From Muribaculaceae bacterium Isolate-104 (HZI) (GTDB lineage: Bacteria; Bacteroidota; Bacteroidia; Bacteroidales; Muribaculaceae): 62,453 nt of DNA. The notes under the pieces are model-generated. The model was given only the letters and a program-made list of their open reading frames with translations, searched no databases and was not told the DNA's origin. The translations under genes were made by a program, and so were the position numbers. Positions 8,994-17,776 of this stretch are shown one piece after another (position 1 is the first letter of the stretch; each line of letters begins with the position of its first letter). The stretch lies in assembly GCA_003762715.1 (NCBI GenBank), contig RIBJ01000043.1, forward strand, positions 1-62,453. Reading direction: 5' to 3'.

Positions 8994-10106
8994 ATGACAA
9001 ACACCTGCACCAAAGTGTTCCTCCGTCGTCGCCCGTATGCCGGAGGTAAGGTATCGCTCTATCTCGATTATTATCCCGCGATACGCAATCCCCACACAAA
9101 CAAGATGACCCGCCGCGAAACTCTCGGCATAGTCATCTTTGCCGAACCGGCCAACGAGATGCAACGCCGTTTCAATCAGGAAATGGAGGAGAAAGCCGAG
9201 GCCATCCGTTGCATCCGTTATCAGAGCCTCGTAAACGAACAGTTCGGATTCCTTGACAAGACTAAACAGAAGATGGACTTTCTTGCCTACTTCGAGAAGA
9301 AGGCGAAAAGCAAATATGACAAATGGATGAGCGTCTATCTCCATTTCAAAAAATTCTGCGGTGGCCGATGTACATTCGGCGATATTACTACGGAACTGTG
9401 CGAAGAATTCCGGGAGTATCTTCTCTATGCACATAATCTGCGCCACCCTAACAAAAAGATACCGTTATCCAACAACTCTGCTTCAGGCTATTGGTCAACA
9501 TTCCGCTGTCTGCTGAAAATGGCATATAAGGAAAAATATATCACTGAGAACGTCAACGACTTTCTTGAAGGCATCAAATGGCAGGAGGTAAAGAAGGAGT
9601 ATCTGACGCTCGACGAGATGAAAATCCTTGATGCTACCGAGTGTGAGGTGCCTATCCTCAAACAAGCATCTATGTTCGGGCTGTTTACCGGACTACGACT
9701 TAGCGACCTATTGCAGCTCCGATGGGATAATATTGAGCGAAGCCCGGACGGTGGCCACTGCATACGCCTATGTACCGAGAAAACCGAGACAGAAGCGACA
9801 TTACCGATAAGTGAAGAGGCTCTGAAATATTGCGGTGAACGTGGTGAAGGACTTATCTTCAAAGGCTTCCGCCGCTCAATGGCACAACAGCCATTCAAGA
9901 AATGGGTGAAGGCCGCAGGCATCGAGAAAAAACTCTCGTTCCACTGTCTTCGCCATTCGTTTGCTACGCTCCTTATCTCGCTGGGTATCGACGTATATGT
10001 AGTATCAAAGATGCTGACCCACCGCAGTGTCCGAACCACGCAGATTTACGCAGATGTCGTAAGCGAGAAAAAACGCGAGGCATCCAACGCCATCACTCTG
10101 AAATAA
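8994..10106 (+). CDS. int: tyrosine recombinase (integrase) of E1
   Basis: A 370-aa phage-integrase-family enzyme that should catalyse integration and excision at mnmE. The open frame extends upstream to 8850, but homology with the E2 integrase (shared SLYLDYYP near the N-terminus) begins at the ATG at 8994. The N-terminal arm-binding and SAM-like core-binding domains are followed by the catalytic domain: Arg in FTGLRLSDLLQLRW, Lys in TEKTETEATLP, HCLRHSFATLL, a second His in LTHRS, and the nucleophile Tyr in TTQIYADV. All catalytic residues are present. A terminator follows. Confidence 0.95.
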   Translation: MTNTCTKVFLRRRPYAGGKVSLYLDYYPAIRNPHTNKMTRRETLGIVIFAEPANEMQRRFNQEMEEKAEAIRCIRYQSLVNEQFGFLDKTKQKMDFLAYFEKKAKSKYDKWMSVYLHFKKFCGGRCTFGDITTELCEEFREYLLYAHNLRHPNKKIPLSNNSASGYWSTFRCLLKMAYKEKYITENVNDFLEGIKWQEVKKEYLTLDEMKILDATECEVPILKQASMFGLFTGLRLSDLLQLRWDNIERSPDGGHCIRLCTEKTETEATLPISEEALKYCGERGEGLIFKGFRRSMAQQPFKKWVKAAGIEKKLSFHCLRHSFATLLISLGIDVYVVSKMLTHRSVRTTQIYADVVSEKKREASNAITLK

Positions 10107-10113
10107 TAATAAT

Positions 10114-10155
10114 ATAGACCGGGATGATTGCCTTGTCAGCATTGTCTCGGTCTAT
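10114..10155. terminator. bidirectional terminator after integrase
   Basis: Stem ATAGACCGGGA/TCTCGGTCTAT, 10 of 11 pairs, between the convergent integrase and RHH genes. AT-rich flanks on both sides suit termination in both directions. Confidence 0.6.
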
Positions 10156-10177
10156 AATTATATTGCTATTATAGTGT

Positions 10178-10432
10178 CTAATCGATTGACTTAAACATAG
10201 CCTCTACAGATGATGTATCAATGGGAGGTTTAGTCCTCAATTTTCCACTAATAGCTTCCTCAAGAGCGGCCTTTGTTATCTCATTAGACTCATTATAAGC
10301 AGCTTCAAACAATATGCTCTCAACCAAATTGTCAAGGCTACAATGCTCTTGTTTAGCCATATCTTTAAGACGTTCTATGAGATCTACTCTCAGAGAGAAC
10401 GTAATTATTTTCTTTTGAGCTGATGTCGCCAT
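10178..10432 (-). CDS. ribbon-helix-helix-type antitoxin-like protein
   Basis: An 84-aa protein when started at the ATG at 10432 (MATSAQKKIITFSLRVDLIE); the open frame continues upstream through the promoter. The N-terminal ITFSLRVDLIERLKDMAKQE pattern fits the beta strand and first helix of an RHH DNA-binding fold, followed by a helical and disordered tail of the kind that neutralises toxins. No toxin gene adjoins it. It may be an orphan antitoxin or a regulator of the element. It converges on the integrase. Confidence 0.55.
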   Translation of the reverse strand: MATSAQKKIITFSLRVDLIERLKDMAKQEHCSLDNLVESILFEAAYNESNEITKAALEEAISGKLRTKPPIDTSSVEAMFKSID

Positions 10433-10449
10433 TATGTTATTTTTGAGTG

Positions 10450-10480
10450 CAAAGGTACAACGAATCAAGCATATCTCCAA
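10450..10480 (-). promoter_or_regulatory. promoter of the RHH gene
   Basis: On the minus strand TTG, 20-bp spacer, TACCTTTG, with the -7 box at 10450-10457 and the ATG 18 bp downstream. It is a good match to the Bacteroidetes consensus. Confidence 0.65.
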
Positions 10481-10594
10481 CCAACAATGCTGATTCAATT
10501 TTCGGAGAATGAACAATCGAAAGTGTTACCGTGTTTTAACCTTGTTTGCATAACTCATCATTTTTTAAGGCTATACAATTAAACAATTACGCGA

Positions 10595-11848
10595 ATGAAA
10601 GACCTATTCAAAGGCCATCATCCATGGTTGCTTGTGTTGGTGATTGCTGTTGATATTTTTTCAGCACTGACCATCCGCCACTCTATTTTATCAAAAGGAG
10701 AATCAGAGTTCAATGCTAACGTTTTCTTTTTAATTGTCATTGTCGCCGGACTTGCACTATATGCTTTGCTCGTCGAATTTCTTTCAGGCAAAGATATGCC
10801 GCTAATCGGCGAAACAGAAGAAAAGGAAGCGAAGATTGTACAGCAGATTCCTGTATCGCAACCGGTTATTGACATCAATTCATCCACTCCACAGTCCAAA
10901 GAAAGGCCCTTATCTCGTGGCGATTTTGAGGATATGATGCTTAATGTTGTAACTAAATTGCGGCAAGAAACGGCAATCCCGCCGGAAGCATCATTAAAGA
11001 AACATGATGAGACCGGAGTCGTATCCTTCAACATAAATGACATGAAGGAATCAGCCGCATCTCTGGTACAGTCGCAGGAAGACACCAAATATCGGTTTGC
11101 CTGCGAATACACCGCCGAGAAACTAGGTCCATATGTCAAACCTTGTGATTTGGAAAAGCTGTTTTTCCGTTTGGGATTGTTTCAAAGAGCATCGTCTCCA
11201 AACTGGGATTCACGTACTCCGGAGGAAATCGAGGCTAATATACCGGCTGCAAGAATCGAGGTCGCATCACCGATAGAGAAGTGGGCATTATTGCATTTTG
11301 GCTGGAACATGGGAAGACTATTTGGCAAACCTAATAATTTTATTAACCATTTTCTAAAGACCACGTTCCATTACCACCTTGATGGTCTTTCAGATAATCA
11401 ACTACCAAAGAAGCTCAAGCAAAATCCTCTTCAAGGCGTAATCAAAATTGAGGAACGTTTTGACAAAGGTCTAACGATAGCGGATTATAATATCGAGGAG
11501 GATACAACCACTTCCGCAAATACAGAAGCATCAAATATTGAGCCTGCCACTGAAAAGGTCGTTAAGGAAACAATCCCTAAAACGGCTGCTCCCATATATT
11601 ATAAACCCGATCCACCAATCTCTACCGAAGAAAAATCGAAAATTGCCGAATCAGAGGAAGCCCAAGAACCAGCAGATGAAGAACGCGACGATTACGATAA
11701 TCTTAACGACTACGATGAGGATAGAGATATGGATAATGACAACGATGAGCCTATGAATGACGAAGAGTGGGCAGAGTTCGTTCAACGCTCTATGGAACGT
11801 GGTAAGGATTCGAGAAGTCTCGACTGTGGCGACCTTATTGCCGGATAA
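10595..11848 (+). CDS. membrane protein of element backbone, acidic C-terminus
   Basis: A 417-aa protein of unknown function. Two membrane segments lie near residues 10-30 (WLLVLVIAVDIFSALTI) and 43-63 (VFFLIVIVAGLALYALLVEF). A soluble middle part contains WALLHFGWNMGRLFGKP, and the last 60 residues are very rich in Asp, Glu and Asn (YDNLNDYDEDRDMDNDNDE). The E2 gene at 42690 has the same position, length and two-helix N-terminus, with similar GYNVGKFLKLKG residues in the soluble part, so this is a backbone gene. A role in mobilisation or host contact is only a guess. Confidence 0.6.
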   Translation: MKDLFKGHHPWLLVLVIAVDIFSALTIRHSILSKGESEFNANVFFLIVIVAGLALYALLVEFLSGKDMPLIGETEEKEAKIVQQIPVSQPVIDINSSTPQSKERPLSRGDFEDMMLNVVTKLRQETAIPPEASLKKHDETGVVSFNINDMKESAASLVQSQEDTKYRFACEYTAEKLGPYVKPCDLEKLFFRLGLFQRASSPNWDSRTPEEIEANIPAARIEVASPIEKWALLHFGWNMGRLFGKPNNFINHFLKTTFHYHLDGLSDNQLPKKLKQNPLQGVIKIEERFDKGLTIADYNIEEDTTTSANTEASNIEPATEKVVKETIPKTAAPIYYKPDPPISTEEKSKIAESEEAQEPADEERDDYDNLNDYDEDRDMDNDNDEPMNDEEWAEFVQRSMERGKDSRSLDCGDLIAG

Positions 11849-11855
11849 AACTTCA

Positions 11856-11960
11856 ATCTCCTATTGGAGAATCATATATCTCCAGTAGGAGAGGCTTTGG
11901 AGACGTTTTGGAGAACGTTTTGAGAGGGATTAGACCTCATTGTTCTCTGTTTTTTCTCCT
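11856..11960 (+). promoter_or_regulatory. second GGAGA/TCTCC cluster
   Basis: Two TCTCC-N4-GGAGA inverted repeats (11857-11870 and 11879-11892 region) are followed by more GGAGA copies and CTCATTGTTCTCT, resembling the cluster at 8866-8950. It lies in the leader of the replication/mobilisation operon. Confidence 0.5.
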
Positions 11961-11968
11961 TATACATT

Positions 11969-12033
11969 TGCAACCGAAATCTTAGCCCGGACGTGCCGCG
12001 TTGGCATGACGGTTTCCTAAGGTTTCGGTTGCA
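11969..12033 (+). promoter_or_regulatory. long inverted repeat abutting the HTH gene start codon
   Basis: Arms TGCAACCGAAATCTTA (11969-11984) and TAAGGTTTCGGTTGCA (12018-12033) pair at 15 of 16 positions. The 33-nt loop contains an inner TGCC-gcgtt-GGCA hairpin. The right arm ends 2 nt before the ATG at 12036. It may be an operator for the HTH protein or an RNA hairpin that blocks translation. Confidence 0.6.
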
Positions 12034-12035
12034 TC

Positions 12036-12419
12036 ATGTTCACAACACCCGTGACTTTCGACAGACTGCCCGAAGCGGTTGTCTATCTCATCGAGCGAGT
12101 CTCAGCCTTGCAAGATGAGCTACGGGAGCTGCGCAACGCGCTTGCTCCACCATCAAAAGACAGTTCTCCTTTCATCACCACAAAGGAGGCCTGTCAACTA
12201 CTCGGAGAGTCCAAGAACACTCTCTATGAAAAGGCTCGCGCCGGAATCATACCGGCATACAAGAATCCCGGCGGCAAGTCGTGGAGGTTCATTAAGAGCG
12301 AGCTTCTCGAATACATGGCATCCGGCAAGCCCAAATCTCAGCAGGAGAAGTATGATGAAATGGTTGCCGAGATGAACAAAGGTCTGCGCCCAGGCGGACG
12401 AAACTGTTTGAGCCGTTAG
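12036..12419 (+). CDS. HTH DNA-binding protein, first gene of rep/mob operon
   Basis: A 127-aa protein. Residues 1-40 form a helical N-terminus (YLIERVSALQDELRELRNAL), and residues 48-95 an excisionase/MerR-type HTH (FITTKEACQLLGESKNTLYEKARAGIIPAY). It starts directly after a long inverted repeat and is followed after 3 nt by the DUF3987 gene. The E2 counterpart at 45718 has the same context. It is probably the autoregulator of the operon, or an accessory protein for replication or excision. Confidence 0.75.
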   Translation: MFTTPVTFDRLPEAVVYLIERVSALQDELRELRNALAPPSKDSSPFITTKEACQLLGESKNTLYEKARAGIIPAYKNPGGKSWRFIKSELLEYMASGKPKSQQEKYDEMVAEMNKGLRPGGRNCLSR

Positions 12420-12422
12420 CCT

Positions 12423-13790
12423 ATGAGCGATAAGATTACTCCTCAGCTCGTGCTCGACAAGGCCATTGACCATTGCACCGCAATCACAGGCGGCGGTTTT
12501 CCCATTAGCCTCTATCCCTCCAAAATACAACGTATCATCAGGGAGGTGAACGACTGCTATGGATTTCCAGTCGATTATGTTGCGGCGGCTATGCTGGTGG
12601 CAGTGTCGGTAGCGATAGGCAACACGCATCTTGCGCGAATGAAAGAGGGCTGGGACGAGAGTGCTATCTTGTATATGGCACTCATCGGAAGACCCGGTGC
12701 CAACAAGAGCCATCCGCTGAGTTTTGCAATGCGTCCGTTTGTGGAGCATGACTACGAGCAGAACCGGATTTACGAGAAACAGTATCTGGAATATCAGGAT
12801 CAACTTGACATGAGCCGGAAGGAACGTGCAGAAAAAGGTATTGAGGTCTGCCCCCGTGAACCTGTCCGCCATCGTTTTCTTGTGTCTGATATTACCCCGG
12901 AAGGTCTGAGTCTCGTCCATTCGCAGAATCGCCGTGGTCTATGTCTCTTGTCAGATGAACTCTCGGCATGGGTCAAGAACTTCAACCGTTACAATAACGG
13001 CTCAGAGGAACAATTCTGGCTGTCGGTGTTCAGCGCCAAGCCTACCATGTCCGACCGCAAAAGCTCGCGCAGCTCAATCTTCATCAAGCGTCCGTTTGTA
13101 TCCGTTATCGGCACGATGCAAAAACGCATTCTTTCCGAACTCGCCAAAGGTGAACGCTCTGCCAACGGTTTCATTGACCGCATTCTGTTTGTTCTGCTCC
13201 GCCACGAAACTTCTACCCGGTGGTCGATGAAGCAACCGACATTCGATGTGGCCGCTGAATGGCAGCGCATTTTATCGAGGCTCATGGAATTGCAATGTAC
13301 CGTTGATGAAAACAACGACATTGTGCCGGTAAGCATACCGTTTACCGAGGAAGCTATGGTGCGTCTGTTCAAGTGGCAACATGAGCTGTCGGACATCTGC
13401 GACCGTGAGCCCAACGAGACCATTGTCGGCATCTACTGCAAGCTACAAATCTATGCCATACGTTTCTGTCTGATTATTCAGATGGCACGCTGGGCGTGCA
13501 ATGATGCCGGAAAGGATATGATTGACCTCATATCGGTAGAACGTGCCATTTCTCTTGCCGAGTATTTCAAGGAATCAGCCGTAAAGGTACAGACAATTCT
13601 AAAAGAGTTGTCGCTCACTGCCCAGCAGTTGGCCATCGTCACCGCATTGCCCCAAGAATTTGAGACAGGGGGAGGTATCGCCGTGGCAATGGAGAACGGT
13701 ATGGCAGAGCGCACCTTTATGGAATTTTTGAAGAATAACCTCGGAAAATTGTTTCAAAAGTCCTCGCATGGCAAATACATCAAACTTTGA
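12423..13790 (+). CDS. DUF3987-family helicase/primase-like protein
   Basis: A 455-aa protein with a Walker A-like motif GRPGANKSHPLSF near residue 95 and a Walker B-like segment (LCLLSDELSAWVKNF), typical of the DUF3987 family found next to primases in Bacteroidales mobile elements. It probably unwinds or loads on element DNA during replication or after transfer. The primase-like gene follows after 88 bp. The E2 copy (46109) is interrupted by a stop. The segment NRYNNGSEEQFWLSVFSAKP is well conserved between the two elements. Confidence 0.8.
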   Translation: MSDKITPQLVLDKAIDHCTAITGGGFPISLYPSKIQRIIREVNDCYGFPVDYVAAAMLVAVSVAIGNTHLARMKEGWDESAILYMALIGRPGANKSHPLSFAMRPFVEHDYEQNRIYEKQYLEYQDQLDMSRKERAEKGIEVCPREPVRHRFLVSDITPEGLSLVHSQNRRGLCLLSDELSAWVKNFNRYNNGSEEQFWLSVFSAKPTMSDRKSSRSSIFIKRPFVSVIGTMQKRILSELAKGERSANGFIDRILFVLLRHETSTRWSMKQPTFDVAAEWQRILSRLMELQCTVDENNDIVPVSIPFTEEAMVRLFKWQHELSDICDREPNETIVGIYCKLQIYAIRFCLIIQMARWACNDAGKDMIDLISVERAISLAEYFKESAVKVQTILKELSLTAQQLAIVTALPQEFETGGGIAVAMENGMAERTFMEFLKNNLGKLFQKSSHGKYIKL

Positions 13791-13878
13791 CCCATGCAAT
13801 ATCCGCAGTTTCAGCAGTTTCAATCGCCAAACTGCGGAAACTGCAAGAACCGCACCATCTTAATCCCATAATTTGACA

Positions 13879-14961
13879 ATGAATAATCATCGATTCATTC
13901 TCCAGCCCTATAAAGGGGTCGGAAGCCGTCACTGTTGCCCCGCCTGTCACAAGAAACGTTGTTTTAGCCGGTATATTGACACCGAAAAACAAATCTCGTT
14001 TCCCGACGATGTCGGCAGGTGTGACCATGAACAGAGTTGCGGTTACCATCTCACACCAAAGGAATACTTTGAGCGCAATCCGGAGGCTAAGCCATTACAC
14101 GGCGATTACACTACTCAGTCAGCATGGCGAGCCAAGCCGACCGAGCAGCAAAAGCCGACATCCTTCATCGCGTCAGAGACTGTTGCACAGACTCTGCACG
14201 GATATGAGAAGAACAATATCTATCTGTTCCTCCGCTCCAAGTTCGGAGCCGAGGAAACCCTACGACTGATGAAAGACTATCGTGTAGGCACCTCAAAGCA
14301 CTGGCCCGGATCATGCGTGTTCTGGCAGACCGATATCAACGGTAGTATTCGCACCGGAAAGGTGATGCTTTACGATGCCGAGACAGGCAAGCGCGTGAAG
14401 GAGCCATTCAACCATGTAACATGGGTTCATTCGTTGCTCCGACTGCCTGACTTCAATCTGCGTCAGTGTTTCTTCGGTGAACATCTGTTGCCGATGAACA
14501 GAGGCAAGCCTGTCGCCATTGTCGAGAGCGAAAAGACTTCACTTGTGGGAGCATATTATCTGCCGGAATATGTATGGCTGGCAACAGGTGGTAAAAACGG
14601 ATGCTTCAATACTGATGCACTCCATGTTCTCCGAGGCCGTCAGGTAATTCTGTATCCCGATATAGGCGCGACCGACCAGTGGCGGCAGAAGCTGAATTTG
14701 TTACGCAGTCTCGATATCGAGGCAAGTATCTTCAACTACCTTGAAGAAGTTGCCACTGATAACGAGCGAACAGCAGGACTTGACATTGCAGACTATCTCC
14801 TGCAAATCGAACCCGACCAGGCAGTGCTGCAAACTATGATTAGAAAAAATCCGATGTTGCAGAAACTCATCGACGACTTGCAACTCACCCTCGTGTCTGT
14901 TGAACGGTACACCCCAGATACTGATGCAATCAACAAAACCTCAACACCCTCAAAACAATGA
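13879..14961 (+). CDS. zinc-finger/Toprim primase-like protein (DUF6371-type)
   Basis: A 360-aa protein when started at the ATG at 13879 rather than the TTG two codons earlier. The N-terminus has a zinc-binding part (HCCPACHKKRCFSRY and later CDHEQSCGYH), as in DnaG-like primases. The middle and C-terminus have a Toprim-like core (VAIVESEKTSLVGAYYLPEYVW, glutamate in VESEK; LYPDIGATDQW, aspartate). It probably makes primers for complementary-strand synthesis of the mobilised element. Its stop overlaps the next gene by 4 nt. Confidence 0.75.
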   Translation: MNNHRFILQPYKGVGSRHCCPACHKKRCFSRYIDTEKQISFPDDVGRCDHEQSCGYHLTPKEYFERNPEAKPLHGDYTTQSAWRAKPTEQQKPTSFIASETVAQTLHGYEKNNIYLFLRSKFGAEETLRLMKDYRVGTSKHWPGSCVFWQTDINGSIRTGKVMLYDAETGKRVKEPFNHVTWVHSLLRLPDFNLRQCFFGEHLLPMNRGKPVAIVESEKTSLVGAYYLPEYVWLATGGKNGCFNTDALHVLRGRQVILYPDIGATDQWRQKLNLLRSLDIEASIFNYLEEVATDNERTAGLDIADYLLQIEPDQAVLQTMIRKNPMLQKLIDDLQLTLVSVERYTPDTDAINKTSTPSKQ

Positions 14962-15455
14962 AAACCACAAAAACATCCACAACCACTGCATCCAAGTCAA
15001 CCAAGTTGACCGATGCACCCGAAATCCAAGTATCAACCTCTAACCCCCAAATTATTATGCAACCCGATAACTCTACCAACTCCAATCCCGCAGTCAACAG
15101 CGACAACGCTGTTAACAGCACCACCACTGCCAACGCCGTTGCCAATGAAAATCTGTTTGGCAACGAGCATACTTCAACCGAGGCAACAGCCATAACTGAG
15201 CCGCCGAAGCAACAGCGAATCGGCAAGCAACAGCGCAAATCGGACTTCGCCGAGTTCAAGGCAACCTATCTTGTGCCGTCAAAGCTGTCAAAGCGTCATC
15301 CGGTAAACATCGATGACAGCGTATGGGAGAAGCTTGAACGCATCGCCCGCATCCTCGGTGACCGCGACACTACTGTCGGCAGCTACATCAATGCCATCCT
15401 TGCCGAGCATCTCGACATCTACGGTGACGACATCGAAATCTGGCGCAAACTCTAA
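14958..15455 (+). CDS. DUF3408-type mobilisation accessory protein
   Basis: A 165-aa protein. Residues 1-85 are Thr/Asn/Ala-rich and disordered. The folded part (KSDFAEFKATYLVPSKLSKR, then VNIDDSVWEKLERIARILGD) matches the DUF3408 family seen in the mobilisation regions of Bacteroidales transposons. It resembles an RHH DNA-binding protein and probably acts at oriT, which follows directly. The E2 homologue is at 48370. Confidence 0.7.
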   Translation: MKTTKTSTTTASKSTKLTDAPEIQVSTSNPQIIMQPDNSTNSNPAVNSDNAVNSTTTANAVANENLFGNEHTSTEATAITEPPKQQRIGKQQRKSDFAEFKATYLVPSKLSKRHPVNIDDSVWEKLERIARILGDRDTTVGSYINAILAEHLDIYGDDIEIWRKL

Positions 15456-15628
15456 CGTATAACCCGACCGCAGGGAGCGGTTATCGTCAGCGCACAACTA
15501 AGAAACGATAGTGGATTAGTTGGGGATGCAAGGGTATGTTTCGGGAGGTAAAAAATTCCCCAGCCGAAACCCCTCGCATCCCGAAGGACGCTCTCTGTTC
15601 CCTGCGGTCACCATCCCCAATCCAACGA
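15456..15628 (+). other. candidate oriT region of E1
   Basis: A non-coding gap between the DUF3408 and mobC genes. A strong imperfect inverted repeat pairs 15523-15544 (GGGATGCAAGGG-tat-GTTTCGG) with 15564-15582 (CCGAAACCCCTCGCATCCC), with a 19-nt loop. A smaller hairpin ACCGC-aggga-GCGGT lies at 15469-15483. E2 has the same layout at the same place. Location beside mobC and the relaxase and the inverted repeat support oriT; the nick site is not identified. Confidence 0.6.
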
Positions 15629-16015
15629 ATGAGAAAGTTCAATCAGGACGCTCCCGGTGTGAAACTCCGTGGGCGACCAAAGAAAGAATCCAGTGATAAG
15701 AGAGACCGAAAAGTCTCCGTGAATTTTACCGATGCGGAGGAGCGTGAGGTGAAAGCCAAAGCTGCGGCTGCCGGTGTCAGCATTGCCGAGCTGCTTAGAA
15801 TTTGCGTCTTCCGGCTCTCCGTTGTCGGTCGCCTCACCGATTTTGAACGCGAGGCGATACGCGAACTGATGTATCAAGGCAAGAATCTGAACGCTCAAGT
15901 CAAGGCGTGTCAGGCTAACGCATGGCCCTCGACAAAGCGAAAGGCAGAGGCCTGTCTCGATGGAATTTTAGCCACACTCGGCAAGTTGAAAACATCAAAT
16001 TCCTCATTGTTATGA
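15629..16015 (+). CDS. mobC: MobC-family relaxosome protein
   Basis: A 128-aa protein started at the ATG at 15629; the frame is open to 15536 but that would translate the oriT inverted repeat. After a basic N-terminus (GRPKKESSDKRDRKVSVNFT) comes an RHH-like part (DAEEREVKAKAAAAGVSIAE), then a helical region with the typical MobC segment (YQGKNLNAQVKACQANAW). It should bind oriT and help the relaxase. ATGA overlap with the relaxase shows translational coupling. Confidence 0.78.
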   Translation: MRKFNQDAPGVKLRGRPKKESSDKRDRKVSVNFTDAEEREVKAKAAAAGVSIAELLRICVFRLSVVGRLTDFEREAIRELMYQGKNLNAQVKACQANAWPSTKRKAEACLDGILATLGKLKTSNSSLL

Positions 16016-16959
16016 TAGCAAAAATACTCGCAATAGGAGCCGCAGCCGATATTGTTGGCTACGTCATGCGTGAGTTTCACGACAAGGAGCAGTTCACCCC
16101 AGACACTTGGCGAGTGATAGATTCCGACGGGATTCTTGGCAATGACTACCGCAGAATTGTGGACAGTTTCGACATCGGAGCGAGTCTCAACAAGAGAATC
16201 AGCAAACCAATCGGACACATCGCCGTGAGTTTCGACAAGGCGGATTTGCCACGCCTAACAGATGATTTCATGGTGCAACTGGCAAAGGAATATATGGAAC
16301 AAATGGACATCCGAGACACACAATATCTGATTGTGCGCCATCTCGAAACCGGCTCTCCGCACTTCCATATCGTCTATAATCGCGTCAATCTCCATGGTAA
16401 AGCCATCGACGAGAGCAACAATTTCGACAAAAGCCGTGATGCTACCAAAGCTATCAAACTGAAATACGGACTGACTTTTTCGCCTAAAAAGAAACTGTAT
16501 GAAGACGCGATTGCCGAGATGAAGCCCAGGATTCAGGCGGCGATGTACCGCTGCAAATCTTGGGACGAGTTCCGTCGCCGCCTCGCTCCGGCAGGTATAA
16601 CGGTCGAATTTTACAACGACCGCGACACAGGCAAACCGCAGGGCATACGCTTCTCAGACGGCGAATTTACCTTCAACGGTTCGAAAATTGACCGTGCATT
16701 TTCCTACAGTCGACTTGACAAATTCTTTGCCCAAAACACCGGGATCAGAGAGGCACAGCCACAGCAACCGACTCCGATTTCAGTCACCGCAAAGGTCAAG
16801 GAGTCCCCGATTGCGAATGTAGTCGAGAATGTAATCGAAACCGGATGTCAGGCTATTGGCGGGCTGTTCCAAGTCGGTCCCGGCTATAATCCGGATGAAG
16901 ATGAGTTTGAACGCAGAATGAAAAGAAAACCCAAAAAGAAGAAAGGAAGATCACTGTAA
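16012..16959 (+). CDS. mobA: MobA/VirD2-type relaxase
   Basis: A 315-aa relaxase that nicks oriT and leads the DNA strand into the transfer channel. I chose the ATG at 16012, overlapping the mobC stop; the frame continues upstream to 15922 inside mobC. Tyr17 is a plausible nucleophile, since the E2 relaxase also has Tyr at 17. The metal-binding His triad region is RHLETGSPHFHIVYNRV. The C-terminus is basic and ends KRKPKKKKGRSL; the segment IGGLFQVGPGYNPDEDEF is conserved with E2. Confidence 0.88.
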   Translation: MIAKILAIGAAADIVGYVMREFHDKEQFTPDTWRVIDSDGILGNDYRRIVDSFDIGASLNKRISKPIGHIAVSFDKADLPRLTDDFMVQLAKEYMEQMDIRDTQYLIVRHLETGSPHFHIVYNRVNLHGKAIDESNNFDKSRDATKAIKLKYGLTFSPKKKLYEDAIAEMKPRIQAAMYRCKSWDEFRRRLAPAGITVEFYNDRDTGKPQGIRFSDGEFTFNGSKIDRAFSYSRLDKFFAQNTGIREAQPQQPTPISVTAKVKESPIANVVENVIETGCQAIGGLFQVGPGYNPDEDEFERRMKRKPKKKKGRSL

Positions 16960-17750
16960 TGGCAGACATGTATTCCATCGTCAAGAAACAAGATGAGAAG
17001 ATTGACGGCCTTCTCAAAATCGCGCAAGAGAACAAGGATTTACTTGTGGGGATTGATACCCGGCTGGTAGCAGCACCCGCTCCAGTGCAAACGCCAACGC
17101 CCGTATCAACTGCTCCACAAACGATTCAAGTCGAGCTGCCCAGTAATGTGGCCACCAACGAATCTGTAAAGACAACGGTGGAGGCGGCATTGAAGCAGCA
17201 AAAAAAGGACATCGCCCAAAAGCTCGACTTCTCGGATTTCTCGAAAGATTTGTCTGAGGCTTTTGTAACAATGTTCAAGGACGGGCTTGACCAGAATGTA
17301 AAGAACGCACTCCATGAAGGAATCAACCGCGAGTTCAGCCATCAGACCGAGGGCTTGAAGGACGCGGCGGGAAGACTCCGGGAAAGGATGTATAGCATCG
17401 TCAACGGTGCTGTATGGGCGGCAGTCCCCAAGTGGGCGTATGCCGTAGTCATAGCCATTCTCTGCATTGCCGTTGGGCTTGGCATCTGGTGCTATCATCT
17501 CAATCAGGAGAACGCCCATCTTCAGAAAGTCGAATGGCTCTATCGCTACGAGCGCGTAAGCTATGACGCGGAGGGGATCCGTAACATGATGCTCAGGGAA
17601 GAAGCCATGATGGTCGGAGACAAACAGGAACAAGACAGCATCAAGACGATGGCTATTCAGCTTGAACGCCGCAAACGCGCCGACCGTACCCACGTCTATT
17701 TCCGTCCCTCCGACTCTTGGACTCCCGAATCCGGCAATCTCTTTTGGTAA
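16959..17750 (+). CDS. coiled-coil/membrane protein of mob operon
   Basis: A 263-aa protein. Its N-terminal half is helical and charged with a Pro/Thr-rich linker (APAPVQTPTPVST). One membrane helix lies near residues 150-173 (AVPKWAYAVVIAILCIAVGL), followed by a soluble tail. It overlaps the relaxase stop by one base. The E2 counterpart at 50306 has the same plan. I infer a membrane accessory factor for mobilisation, perhaps linking the relaxosome to the helper channel. Confidence 0.65.
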   Translation: MADMYSIVKKQDEKIDGLLKIAQENKDLLVGIDTRLVAAPAPVQTPTPVSTAPQTIQVELPSNVATNESVKTTVEAALKQQKKDIAQKLDFSDFSKDLSEAFVTMFKDGLDQNVKNALHEGINREFSHQTEGLKDAAGRLRERMYSIVNGAVWAAVPKWAYAVVIAILCIAVGLGIWCYHLNQENAHLQKVEWLYRYERVSYDAEGIRNMMLREEAMMVGDKQEQDSIKTMAIQLERRKRADRTHVYFRPSDSWTPESGNLFW

Positions 17751-17776
17751 TTCACAAACTTCAATCTCAAATCACA

